A stretch of DNA of 64,000 bases from NCBI RefSeq assembly GCF_003989665.1, contig NZ_RZIJ01000013.1:62001-126000 (forward strand), read 5' to 3'. The stretch's first letter is position 1. Every line of letters begins with the position of its first letter. The translations under genes were made by a program, and so were the position numbers. The stretch is from Azospirillum doebereinerae (lineage in GTDB: Bacteria > Pseudomonadota > Alphaproteobacteria > Azospirillales > Azospirillaceae). Shown here piece by piece: positions 53,331 to 62,607 of the stretch. The notes beneath the pieces are model-generated. The model made no database searches. It saw only the letters and a list, made by a program, of their open reading frames with translations, and had not been told where the DNA came from.

Positions 53331-54533
53331 TCAGAAGATGAAATCCAATGCGGACACGCCCGATACGCTCTTCAGGCTGATGCCGGAGCTGTAGTAGTTC
53401 ACCTCGCCCTGGCTGTTGTAGGACGCTCCCCAAAGAATGTTGGTTTCGATCACGCCATTGTAGAGCCGTGTTTCAAGCGTAAGACTTCCACCACCTTGGA
53501 AGCGGATTTCCGTTTCGGTCGAGGCGGACGCGACGGCGCCCCCGAAGCTTTCGGAAAGGTCGATCTTGTCGATGCCCGACTGGAAATCCAGGATCGCTTC
53601 GTCGGTGCGCGGGGTGCCTGGATACAGGGGGCGCGCCGGACTGTCGCCCCTTTCGTACAGGAACACGTCGGCTCCATCGCCGCCGATGAGCACGTCGGCG
53701 CCCAGCCCGCCGATCAAGGTGTCGTTTCCCGCTCCACCGATCAGCGTGTCGTTGCCATAGCCGCCCCGCAGCGTGTCGTTGCCGCTGCCGCCGGTCAACG
53801 TGTCGTTCCCTGCGGCACCGAGCAGGCTGATGTTGCGCTGGGCCATGCTTCCATCGATCGCACGGCCCAGATAGTGGGCTTCACGCTGCTCGCGCACACC
53901 GGCCAATGCGTAATGCTGCAGCCCCGACTGGAAGGAGCCGCTCTGGACAGCCGCCGCCACGTCCGGGTGCCGCCGAAGGTAGTCCGCCTCGTCGAAGGCG
54001 GTGCCGCTGGCGTTGCGTCCTTCGGCCTTGCCCCACAGGTCGTAATGCGCCTTGCCCGATGGCAGCGCACCGGAAAAAACCGCGGCTGCAACATCGGGGT
54101 TCTTGGCAAGATACCCATCTTCGCTGAACGCTTTGGCTGACGGCAGACGTCCCTGGAAATTTCCCTCCGTGAGAAAATTCTGGGTAAAATACAGCGCTGG
54201 GGTGTCTCTGGTCAAAAGATCGGGATTTTCCACTTTGTAATAGGCGGCGTCGAAATAGCCGTATGGCGAGGATAGCCGGCCTTCATCCTTGCCCAGGGTG
54301 GTGTAGTGCTGATAGCCGGTCTGGTAGACGCCGGCCCGCACCGCTGCCGCGACGTCCGGGTTGGCGGCAAGATAGCTGACCTCGTTGTATTCCAAAGTGC
54401 CGCTGCCCCAGCGCCCTTCGGCCGCACCGATGCGGAGATAATGGTCGAGGCCACTGTTGACGAGCCCGTCTTGGACGGCGTTGGCTGCATCCCGATACAT
54501 GGCCAGATAGAACTGCTCGTCGAAAGCCGCCAT
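53331..54533 (-). CDS. RTX-type secreted protein with five N-terminal repeats
   Basis: A 400-residue protein. Residues 4-220 are five repeats of 42-46 residues ([20 protein letters not shown] then HYTTLGKDEGR; the third is degenerate). About 237-292 are five calcium-binding nonapeptide units (GGYGNDTLIG and similar). About 290-400 form a serralysin-type C-terminus ending VSALDFIF, close to the FTAFDFIL end of the protein at 20415, which suits a shared T1SS signal. Its repeat subtype (AAVxxGxxxSGxxHY) matches the single copy in the membrane protein at 28663. No Sec signal. ATG 54533. Confidence 0.85.
   Translation of the reverse strand: MAAFDEQFYLAMYRDAANAVQDGLVNSGLDHYLRIGAAEGRWGSGTLEYNEVSYLAANPDVAAAVRAGVYQTGYQHYTTLGKDEGRLSSPYGYFDAAYYKVENPDLLTRDTPALYFTQNFLTEGNFQGRLPSAKAFSEDGYLAKNPDVAAAVFSGALPSGKAHYDLWGKAEGRNASGTAFDEADYLRRHPDVAAAVQSGSFQSGLQHYALAGVREQREAHYLGRAIDGSMAQRNISLLGAAGNDTLTGGSGNDTLRGGYGNDTLIGGAGNDTLIGGLGADVLIGGDGADVFLYERGDSPARPLYPGTPRTDEAILDFQSGIDKIDLSESFGGAVASASTETEIRFQGGGSLTLETRLYNGVIETNILWGASYNSQGEVNYYSSGISLKSVSGVSALDFIF
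53874..54524 (-). repeat. Array of five coding repeats, long subtype
   Basis: Five units of 42-46 codons at the 5' end of the gene. They use the [11 protein letters not shown]...SGxxHY form rather than the FGTD...AAxxHY form of the other large proteins. Confidence 0.8.
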
Positions 54534-54887
54534 CGCTATCCCCCCCCGACAGATCGGACGTTGCACCGGTTGTCCCCGCAGGGATGGTTCTGTTATTAAA
54601 CCACAGGTTGCTTTTTGAAGGCCAGCTATGCTTTCTGGCGCCCGCCGAAATCATCTCGGGTCAAGAGCGGGGAAGCCGCCGCTCCAGCCGAGTGGCTTTT
54701 CGGACGCTTGGCTCATGCGTGAAAATGCTGGACGGTGCGCCCGTCCTGCCCGCATTCAAGAGGGCGGACAGGGCCGGGGCGGGGCGCATCGACCGTAAGC
54801 CGCAAGAGACCGACACCGCGGGAGCGATGCGGCCGGCGGCGGTTTTCGACAACGGGATGGTTGCCCGGACGTGAGTTCCGGTGGCCT
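54534..54887. other. Intergenic region
   Basis: A gap of 354 bp between the RTX gene start and the 3' end of the UDP-sugar dehydrogenase gene, both minus strand. No credible gene was seen. It should contain the RTX gene promoter, probably in the AT-rich part near 54590-54620 (TTCTGTTATTAAACC). Confidence 0.5.
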
Positions 54888-56171
54888 TTACAGCCGCCAC
54901 AGCCGGACGCCGTCCGGCGTCGCCGCGCGGTCCAGGCAGGCGCGGACGTCCACCGCCAGCCCGCGCCCGTCCTTCAGCAACCCGGTGATCAGCGGCCAGC
55001 CGCCGCGCCGGAACTCGTCGTGGGCGACGGCCAGGATCACCGCGTCGGCGGGGGCCAGGGCGTCGGCCGGAGCCAGTTCCAGACCGTATTCGTGGCGGCA
55101 GGCCTCGGCGTCGGCGTGGGGGTCGTGGACCGCCACCGCGATGCCGAAGCTCTCCAACTCGCGCACCACGTCGATGACGCGGGTGTTGCGGATGTCGGGG
55201 ACGTTCTCCTTGAAGGTCAGGCCGAGCACGGTCACCCGCAGGTCGCGCCCACCCTCCTTCAGCAGAATCTTCACCGTTTCCCGCGCGATGCGGGACCCCA
55301 TCGAATCGTTGATGCGCCGCCCGGACAGGATGACCTCCGGGTGGTGGCCGACCTGCTGGGCGCGGTGGGTCAGGTAATAGGGATCGACGCCGATGCAGTG
55401 CCCGCCGACCAGACCTGGGAAGAAGCGCAGGAAGTTCCACTTCGTCCCGGCGGCGGCCAGCACGTCCTGGGTATCGACGCCCAGCTTGTGCAGGATGACC
55501 GACAGCTCGTTCATCAGCGCGATGTTCAGGTCGCGCTGGGTGTTCTCCAGCACCTTGGCGGCCTCGGCCACGGCGATGGAGGGCGCGCGGTGGACGCCCG
55601 CCTTGACGACGCTGCCGTAGACCGCCGCGACCGTGTCCAGCGTCGCCGCGTCGGAGCCGGAGACCACCTTCACGATGGTCTCGAAGCGGTGCTCGCGGTC
55701 GCCGGGGTTGATGCGCTCGGGCGAGAAGCCGACGCCGAAATCGGCGCCGAAGCGCAGGCCGGACTCGCGCTCCAGGATGGGCACGCACTCGCGCTCGGTG
55801 GCGCCGGGGTAGACGGTGGATTCGTAGACAACGATGTCGCCGCGCTTGAGCTGGCGCCCGACGCTGCGGGTCGCCGACAGGAGCGGCCCCAGATCCGGCA
55901 GCTTGGCGTCGTCGATCGGGGTCGGCACGGCGACGATGTGGAAATCGGCCCCGGCCAGAGCCGCCGGGTCGGCGGTGAAGTTCAGCCCGGCTTCGGCGAG
56001 TTTGTCGGGTTCGACCTCCCCGGTGCGGTCGCGGCCTTCGCGCAGCTCGGCGATGCGGCCGGCGTCGATGTCGAAGGCGACCACGGAGGCTCCGGCGCGG
56101 CCGAAGGCGACGGCGACCGGGAGGCCGACATAGCCGAGACCGATGACGGAAATCCGGCGGGGGTGGGTCAT
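54888..56171 (-). CDS. UDP-N-acetyl-hexosamine / UDP-sugar 6-dehydrogenase (WbpA/TviB type)
   Basis: A 427-residue cytoplasmic enzyme oxidising a UDP-sugar at C6 to the uronic acid. ISVIGLGYVGLPVAVAFGRA binds NAD. VVAVPTPID and VYESTVYPGATERECVPILE are the nucleotide-sugar dehydrogenase signatures. GLVGGHCIGVDPYYLTHRAQ carries the catalytic Cys, and GLTFKENVPDIRNTRVIDVV is the C-terminal substrate-binding block. GGHCIGVDPYYL with Q later favours the WbpA/TviB (GlcNAc/GalNAc) group over UDP-glucose dehydrogenase. ATG 56171 was chosen over the GTG at 56183. Confidence 0.93.
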   Translation of the reverse strand: MTHPRRISVIGLGYVGLPVAVAFGRAGASVVAFDIDAGRIAELREGRDRTGEVEPDKLAEAGLNFTADPAALAGADFHIVAVPTPIDDAKLPDLGPLLSATRSVGRQLKRGDIVVYESTVYPGATERECVPILERESGLRFGADFGVGFSPERINPGDREHRFETIVKVVSGSDAATLDTVAAVYGSVVKAGVHRAPSIAVAEAAKVLENTQRDLNIALMNELSVILHKLGVDTQDVLAAAGTKWNFLRFFPGLVGGHCIGVDPYYLTHRAQQVGHHPEVILSGRRINDSMGSRIARETVKILLKEGGRDLRVTVLGLTFKENVPDIRNTRVIDVVRELESFGIAVAVHDPHADAEACRHEYGLELAPADALAPADAVILAVAHDEFRRGGWPLITGLLKDGRGLAVDVRACLDRAATPDGVRLWRL

Positions 56172-56288
56172 GATGGAGGTCACGGTCGATTCAGTGGAGA
56201 CGGCGTGGCGGGAGATTCCCCGCCCGGACGCACAAACTCAACACGAATCTTCCGGAAGGCGCGGCTTATCGGTGGCCGGCCGGGGCGA

Positions 56289-56495
56289 TCAGGCGGCGGC
56301 GCTCATCATTGGGGCGAAGGCGAGGTAGGTGTCGCGCTGCTCAGTGAGGTTGGCGAGCAGGTCGGTCAGGCTGTCGCGCAGGAAGGCGTCGTCCGTCGCG
56401 GCCAGCTTGCCCTGCACCACGGCGATGAACCCGTCGAGCACGTCCAGGTGAAGGGCGGCGGCGCTGACGATCTCGGAGGCGATGGCGGTCTTCAT
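56289..56495 (-). CDS. Small protein, paralogue of the next gene
   Basis: A 68-residue protein, not recognised. It is helical and acidic: MKTAIASEIVSAAALHLDVL, then IAVVQGKLAATDDAF, DSLTDLLANLTEQRD. It shares this core with the 69-residue product of 56556-56765 (QGKLAATDxAFxRDSLTDLL and ANLTEQRDxYxAFA identical), so the pair arose by duplication. There is no signal or membrane segment. The strict conservation between copies at protein level supports real genes. Confidence 0.75.
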   Translation of the reverse strand: MKTAIASEIVSAAALHLDVLDGFIAVVQGKLAATDDAFLRDSLTDLLANLTEQRDTYLAFAPMMSAAA

Positions 56496-56555
56496 GATCT
56501 GGGGCTTCCTGTGCGTGGCGGGCGTTGACCGAAGGAGCGGCGGCGGCGGAAAGGA

Positions 56556-56765
56556 TCAGGCGGCGGTCGCCATCGGGACGGCGAAGGCCATGTAGCTGTC
56601 GCGCTGCTCGGTCAGGTTGGCGAGCAGGTCGGTCAGGCTGTCGCGGGCGAAGGCGTTGTCGGTCGCGGCCAGCTTGCCCTGCACGATGCCGACGAACTGG
56701 TCGAGGATGTCCAGGTGCAGGGTGGCGGCGCTGAAGATCTCGGAGGAGAAAGCGGTCTTCGTCAT
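56556..56765 (-). CDS. Small protein, paralogue of the adjacent gene
   Basis: A 69-residue protein from ATG 56765 (MTKTAFSSEIFSAATLHLDI); an in-frame ATG nine bases upstream is possible. It is about 75% identical to the 68-residue neighbour over its length, differing mainly in the N-terminus and the last ten residues. It is separated from that gene by 60 bp and probably co-transcribed. Predicted to be two amphipathic helices that could form a small oligomer. Function unknown. Confidence 0.75.
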   Translation of the reverse strand: MTKTAFSSEIFSAATLHLDILDQFVGIVQGKLAATDNAFARDSLTDLLANLTEQRDSYMAFAVPMATAA

Positions 56766-56963
56766 GGTCGTCATCCCTGCGTTTCAAGTGAAGACCGGTG
56801 CGGTCTCGATGAACTCATTGAGCCATCCGGCCAGTTAACGAGGAGTTAACATCGCCTTTTGGTCCTAGGTCCATTGGTGATTACCACCTTCATGAAAGTT
56901 AGGTGAGAAAGTATTTCTTGGAAGGGTTACCTCTTTCGGATTTTCGAGAAGCGATGCTTCCGG

Positions 56964-57224
56964 TCAGGACTGGCTCAGCATGCAGGTGCGGTCGTTCGGC
57001 ATCGGCAGGACCATCGGTTTGCCGTCGGGTCCCTTGCCCACAACCTCGCGCCCGCCGGCCGGCTTGTCCCGGATGTCCGGATCGGTGATGCGGCCGGACA
57101 CGCTCCACTGGCGCGTCGCCGGGTCCTGGCAGCGGAGTTCGTAGCTGCCCTTCATCGGCTCGGCGGTGGCGGATCCGGCCGCGAGCAGGGCGGCCAGAAG
57201 GAAGGCGGCGGCGATGCGGGTCAT
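56964..57224 (-). CDS. Small periplasmic protein
   Basis: An 86-residue protein with a clear signal peptide (MTRIAAAFLLAALLAAGSATA). The mature 65 residues (GSYELRCQDPATRQWSVSGR, then KPMVLPMPNDRTCMLSQS) contain two cysteines that could form a disulfide. Not recognised. The start overlaps the stop of the Nudix gene (ATGA), so the two are translated together. Confidence 0.7.
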   Translation of the reverse strand: MTRIAAAFLLAALLAAGSATAEPMKGSYELRCQDPATRQWSVSGRITDPDIRDKPAGGREVVGKGPDGKPMVLPMPNDRTCMLSQS

Positions 57225-57838
57225 GCGGGGTCTCCCAGTGCGTTGGTGGGGGCGGTGGCAAGGGTGGTGGGCGGCTGGGCGACGGCGCGGGCGATCTCGG
57301 TCTGCCAGACCATGCTGACCAGCGCGATCTGGGTCAGCAGATGCATCTCGCCCCGGCCGATCCCGGCGAGCAGCTCGTCGTGGGTCAGGTGCAGGATTTC
57401 GGTGTCCTCCAGGTCGTCGGACAGCGGCTCGGCGACGCGGCGGCAGCCGGTGGCGTGGAACATGTGCGACACCGCCCCGCCCTGGTTGGCGTTCACCATG
57501 TAGCCGCCGAGGTCGGTCCAGGCTTCCGCCTCCATCCCGGTCTCCTCCAGCAGTTCCCGCTTGGCGGCGTCCAGCGGATCCTCGCCGGGCGACAGGTGGC
57601 CGCCGGGAAAGACCAGCCCGACGCGGCGTGTCCCGTGCCGATACTGCCGGTAGACGACGATCCGGCCGTCCTCGGTCTCGGCGAAGACGCAGGCGAAGGA
57701 CGGCATGTCGAGTTGGTAGTAATCGTCGATCCGCCGGCCGTCGGGCAGTTCCACCGTCTCGACCCGCAGCTTCAGGAACGGGTCAGCGTCGACCAGGTCG
57801 CGGCTGTCGAGCACGGTCCAGGGGCGGTGTCGCGTCAT
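57221..57838 (-). CDS. Nudix hydrolase, ADP-sugar pyrophosphatase-like
   Basis: A 205-residue enzyme. The Nudix box is complete: GGHLSPGEDPLDAAKREL followed by LEETGM. The preceding FAETEDGRIVVYRQYRHGTR is typical of ADP-ribose pyrophosphatases. It would hydrolyse ADP-ribose or an ADP/UDP-sugar in the cytoplasm. The gene is divergent from the sialidase-like gene and coupled to the small periplasmic protein downstream. Confidence 0.88.
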   Translation of the reverse strand: MTRHRPWTVLDSRDLVDADPFLKLRVETVELPDGRRIDDYYQLDMPSFACVFAETEDGRIVVYRQYRHGTRRVGLVFPGGHLSPGEDPLDAAKRELLEETGMEAEAWTDLGGYMVNANQGGAVSHMFHATGCRRVAEPLSDDLEDTEILHLTHDELLAGIGRGEMHLLTQIALVSMVWQTEIARAVAQPPTTLATAPTNALGDPA

Positions 57839-57983
57839 GCGCGGTCCTTATCGGGCGTGGTTGCGGGACGCCCGAGACCTAACCGGAGCGGCCGGCCCGG
57901 CACAAGCCCCCGGACGGAGAGGGCGCTTGGCAAGGCCGCTCCGGGTCTGCAAGGCTGTGGCGGTGATTAGGAAGGGTTTGGCC

Positions 57984-59138
57984 ATGGCCTCCGCGCCGGA
58001 CATCGAGCATCGGGTTCTCTACCGCGACCCGCATTTCTACGCCTCCTTCCCCTCGGTGGCGATGCGGGGCGACGGGACGACGCTGCTCGCCTTCCGGCGC
58101 GCCCGCGACCACCGCTGGCTGCGCGGCGAGGCCTACCGGCGCAGCGAGGACGGCTTCAACCACGTCGACCATCTCGACGCACGCTCGCAGACCGTGTTGC
58201 TGGCGCTGGGTCCCGACGGACTCCCGCAAGGCGAACCGTGGACCGTTCCGCCCGACCCCCAGGCGGCCGACCAGGACGCCAGCCTGCTGGTGCTGCGCGA
58301 CGGGCGCATCCTGCTGGCCGGCTTCTGCTGGTATCCGGTGCCGGCGGAGGACGGGCAGGCGCTGCGCGACCTCGGGCTGGGGCTGGTGGGCAGCCCGCTG
58401 AAGACGGGGGACCTCTACCTGTTCTGGGGCGGCTACACCCGCCACAGCGACGACGGCGGGCGGAGCTGGTCGCCGCACCGCTTCCTGCCCGCCCTGCCCG
58501 GCCACCCCGACCTCGTGCCCGGACAGCGCCCCTTCCACGGCGGCGCGGTGCGCGGCCGGGCGGTGGAGGCGCCCGACGGCACGCTCCTGCTGACCGGCTA
58601 CACCCATCACCCGGTCACAGGCGTCTACGCCAGCCACCTCTTCGCCTCGGCCGACCGGGGGGAGAGCTGGCAGCACCGCTCCGTCATCGCCTTCGATCCG
58701 GAGGGCGAGGCGGGGTTCTGCGAGACGGCGCTGCATCTCGACGCCGGGGGAGGATTGACCGCCTTCCACCGCACCACCGGACTGGAGGATTCCCTGGCGA
58801 CCTCGCGCTCCACCGATCTGGGGCGGAGTTGGGAGCCGTGGCGGCGCCACGCCGTGGTCGGGCACCCCTACGACGCCTGCCCGCTGCCGGACGGCCGGCT
58901 GCTGGTCTGCCGGGGCTACCGGCACAAGCCCTACGGCATCCGGGCGCGCGTCTACGACCCGCTGACCCAGGCCATCGACGACGCGCCGGAGATCATTGTT
59001 CGCGACGATGGGCCGGCGCCAGACCTTGGCTACCCCTGGGCCGGCGTGCTGCCGGACGGCCGGGCGATGATCACCTGCTACATCGCCGATTCCCTGGGCG
59101 TGCGCGGCATCGAGGCCAGCCTGTTCGCGCCGGGCTGA
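57984..59138 (+). CDS. Sialidase-superfamily (BNR / Asp-box) protein
   Basis: A 384-residue beta-propeller. Three Asp-boxes are visible: SDDGGRSWS, SADRGESWQ and STDLGRSWE. FPSVAMRGDGTTLLAFRRAR near the N-terminus has the arginine cluster found in neuraminidases. There is no signal peptide, so it acts in the cytoplasm or leaves by a non-Sec route. In a region with pse genes it might act on nonulosonic-acid glycans, but the fold is also used by unrelated hydrolases. ATG 57984; the frame is open from 57837 without need. Confidence 0.8.
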   Translation: MASAPDIEHRVLYRDPHFYASFPSVAMRGDGTTLLAFRRARDHRWLRGEAYRRSEDGFNHVDHLDARSQTVLLALGPDGLPQGEPWTVPPDPQAADQDASLLVLRDGRILLAGFCWYPVPAEDGQALRDLGLGLVGSPLKTGDLYLFWGGYTRHSDDGGRSWSPHRFLPALPGHPDLVPGQRPFHGGAVRGRAVEAPDGTLLLTGYTHHPVTGVYASHLFASADRGESWQHRSVIAFDPEGEAGFCETALHLDAGGGLTAFHRTTGLEDSLATSRSTDLGRSWEPWRRHAVVGHPYDACPLPDGRLLVCRGYRHKPYGIRARVYDPLTQAIDDAPEIIVRDDGPAPDLGYPWAGVLPDGRAMITCYIADSLGVRGIEASLFAPG

Positions 59139-59213
59139 GGGCGGCATGCGGTCGCATCCGGGACGGGCGCTGCGCCCTGGACCGCCCGCCGCGCCGCCGC
59201 TACCCTGCCCGCC

Positions 59214-60362
<1,149 letters not shown>

Positions 60363-60383
60363 CCCGTCCGGTCCGGCGGTGAA

Positions 60384-60944
60384 TCACTCCCAGACCCGTC
60401 CGTCCATGTCCTCGTAAATCCGGAAGCGCCCGCGCGTGGCGCGCCAGTCCTCGGCCAGCATCTCGAAGATGTGCAGGTCGATCTCCTGCCCGCCTTTCAC
60501 CACCTGCCGGGCCAGCACGCCGACCGGACGGTAGCCGATCAACGGCTGGCCCTTCAGCAGGCGCGGGCTGTTGGTGCCCAGGATGTGGTTGACCACCTTG
60601 CGCAGGCCCATCGCGTAGAAGACGTGGTTCAACATGTAGGCGAAATTCAGCGGCGCCGCCCCCGTCCGCCCGGCCCGTTCGCCCATCAGCACGCCCAGCG
60701 TGGCGATCCCCCAGGCGGGGTCGGTCACGGTGATCGAGACGTGGCCCGCCGGCGCCCCGTCGACGCAGAGGATGCGGTGAACGTAATCGTCGCGCGCCTC
60801 GCAGCGGCGCAGCCACGCCTTCTGGCGCTCCACGTCGTAGGGGACCTCGGACAGCATCTGGCCGGCGATGTCGGGCCGGGTGCGCCAGTCGAGCAGGAGC
60901 TGGGCGTGCTCCTCGGTCGGGACGATGAAACTGAGGCCGCTCAC
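60384..60944 (-). CDS. GNAT acetyltransferase, PseH/RimJ-like
   Basis: A 186-residue N-acetyltransferase. LLLDWRTRPDIAGQMLSE is the PseH-like opening (L-x-WRN-x-P). HVSITVTDPAWGIATLGVLM is strand beta-4 and GLRKVVNHILGTNSPRLLKG the acyl-CoA region. It may acetylate a 4-amino sugar, which would complement the PseB/PseC pair at 15926-18228, or a ribosomal or metabolite amine. The GTG start at 60944 overlaps the preceding stop (GTGA). It is the last gene of the SDR/split-Rieske operon. Confidence 0.85.
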   Translation of the reverse strand: MSGLSFIVPTEEHAQLLLDWRTRPDIAGQMLSEVPYDVERQKAWLRRCEARDDYVHRILCVDGAPAGHVSITVTDPAWGIATLGVLMGERAGRTGAAPLNFAYMLNHVFYAMGLRKVVNHILGTNSPRLLKGQPLIGYRPVGVLARQVVKGGQEIDLHIFEMLAEDWRATRGRFRIYEDMDGRVWE

Positions 60945-61930
60945 CCGCAAGGCTCCATCACGGGGGACTCGGCCAACTGCGCCAGAATCGCCACGTGGAA
61001 GTCCAGGATGCGCCGCTCCCGCCGGCCGTAGACGCCGTTGCCGAGGATGCCGGGTCGGCCCTGCTGCACCGCCTCGCAGACCGGGCGGTCCTCATTGATC
61101 ACGCCCGTGGCCGACTCCAGCAGATAGGCGGCGGCCGAGCGGTGGAAGGCCCGCTCGCGCGGCGTCTCCAGCTGGGTCGTCGGCAGGAACAGCTGCCACC
61201 GCAGCACCGCCGCGTCGGGCGCCACCGGATCGACCCGGTGCGGGATGACCGTCGCGCCGTAGAACCCCGCCAGATAGAAGTTCGGGAAGATGAAGATGTG
61301 GCGGTAGGTCGCTTCCTCGGCGAATTTGGCGAGGCGCATCTTGGCGTCCAGCTTCGCCCACCAGCCGGCGGTGCCGTCGGCCAGCCGCCAGCATGAATCG
61401 CTGTTGGCGCCGAAGCGTTCGGTCTTCAGGTGGCTCTGCCAGTCCGGGTGGACGGCGGGATGGATCGTCTCCGGATGGACGGTGGAGCCGTGGAAGTCGT
61501 CCATCGTGTTTTCGATCAGCGCCTTCCAGTTGGCCTGGAAGGGGATGCCGACCGGCGGCTCGGGGTTCACGCAGTTGACCGACATGGTGGCGAGCCGTTC
61601 GGCGTAGGGGTGCAGATGCTCGGCGAGGGTCGGGCCGCCATCCTGCGCCACGCGGGCGAAGACCAGGGCGCCGCAGCGGTCGACCTCCAGCGGGCGGGCT
61701 TGGGCGCCGTCGAGGCAGACGCCCGACAGGCCGGCGGTGTCGCGCCGGACGGTGAAGCGAAGCCCGGCCATGTCGGCGGTCAGCTCGGCCGGCGAGGCGC
61801 TCGCGTCGAGCACGCCCATGTAGAGCCAGCAGCGGCCGAAGACGCGCTCGCGCTCCAGGGCGAGGCCCTCCTCGGTCCAGAAATGTTGGTGCGGCAGGAA
61901 GCCACCCGCTTCGGGGAAGAGCGCGGTCAT
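60941..61930 (-). CDS. Rieske-oxygenase catalytic half without the [2Fe-2S] domain
   Basis: A 329-residue protein. The N-terminus matches Rieske oxygenases (EEGLALERERVFGRCWLYMG), and the catalytic part is well kept (FQANWKALIENTMDDFHGST then VH, giving His 147 and His 152 as iron ligands). Where the Rieske loops should be, only a shortened strand region remains (about 58-95) with no CxH or CxxH pair. The missing [2Fe-2S] domain is encoded by the upstream gene, whose stop overlaps this start (ATGA). The two products should work as a complex. Confidence 0.88.
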   Translation of the reverse strand: MTALFPEAGGFLPHQHFWTEEGLALERERVFGRCWLYMGVLDASASPAELTADMAGLRFTVRRDTAGLSGVCLDGAQARPLEVDRCGALVFARVAQDGGPTLAEHLHPYAERLATMSVNCVNPEPPVGIPFQANWKALIENTMDDFHGSTVHPETIHPAVHPDWQSHLKTERFGANSDSCWRLADGTAGWWAKLDAKMRLAKFAEEATYRHIFIFPNFYLAGFYGATVIPHRVDPVAPDAAVLRWQLFLPTTQLETPRERAFHRSAAAYLLESATGVINEDRPVCEAVQQGRPGILGNGVYGRRERRILDFHVAILAQLAESPVMEPCG

Positions 61931-62580
61931 GCGGGCCGCTCCGTGTCGGTGTGGGCAGGCAGGAAGTTTCCGGTCCGGGCGAAGCGTTCGGCCGCGCCGG
62001 GTGGCGGCAGGGCCTCCAGGCGCAGGGCTTGGCCGGGGCGCAAGGCGACGCGCAAATTGGCGGCCTCGAACCGCTCCCAAGCCTCGCCGGAGCCGTCGTC
62101 GAGACCGTCCCCGGTTTCCCCCGGTTCGCCGGACCGGGGGAAGTCCTCCGACAGAGCTGACAGCCGGGCGAACAGGCCGCTGCCCAGCTGCTCCTCCAGG
62201 CTTGGTCCCTCGGTCGCCACGCGGACGAAGACCAGCCGGCCGCAGCGCGCCAGCGAGGCCGGATTCAGCGCCAGCCGGCGGCGGCCCTCCGCGTTAAGCT
62301 GGAAGTCGGTCGGGTTGAAGGGCAGCCCCACTGGCACGCCCTCGGCGTCGAAGGTCCAGCCGTGGTAGGGGCAACGCAGCGGGCCGCAGCCGGACGGATC
62401 GTCGTGGATGACGGCGAAGCGGTGGGTGCAGACGTTGCGGAAGGCGACCACCCGTCCCTTCAGGTTCTGTGCCACCAGCGGCACGGCGCCGACGCGGGTG
62501 GTGACGAAGGCGTTGGGCACCGCGAGGTCGTCCTCGGTGCACAGGTAGAACCAGCGGGTGTCGGGCATGGCCTCGGTCAT
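61927..62580 (-). CDS. Rieske [2Fe-2S] domain protein without a catalytic domain
   Basis: A 217-residue protein. Residues 9-110 form a standard Rieske domain with C51-x-H53 (NVCTHRF) and C70-x2-H73 (RCPYHGW). The segment to about 125 (LARCGRLVFVRVA) matches the end of an oxygenase Rieske domain. The last 90 residues are acidic and low in complexity (SGEPGETGDGLDDGSGEAWE) with no iron-binding motif. It is coupled to the catalytic half downstream by an ATGA overlap. It is more like an oxygenase alpha-subunit Rieske domain than a free ferredoxin. Confidence 0.88.
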   Translation of the reverse strand: MTEAMPDTRWFYLCTEDDLAVPNAFVTTRVGAVPLVAQNLKGRVVAFRNVCTHRFAVIHDDPSGCGPLRCPYHGWTFDAEGVPVGLPFNPTDFQLNAEGRRRLALNPASLARCGRLVFVRVATEGPSLEEQLGSGLFARLSALSEDFPRSGEPGETGDGLDDGSGEAWERFEAANLRVALRPGQALRLEALPPPGAAERFARTGNFLPAHTDTERPA

Positions 62581-62607
62581 GGGTAGTCCGGTTCGGGGGG
62601 CGGGAGG

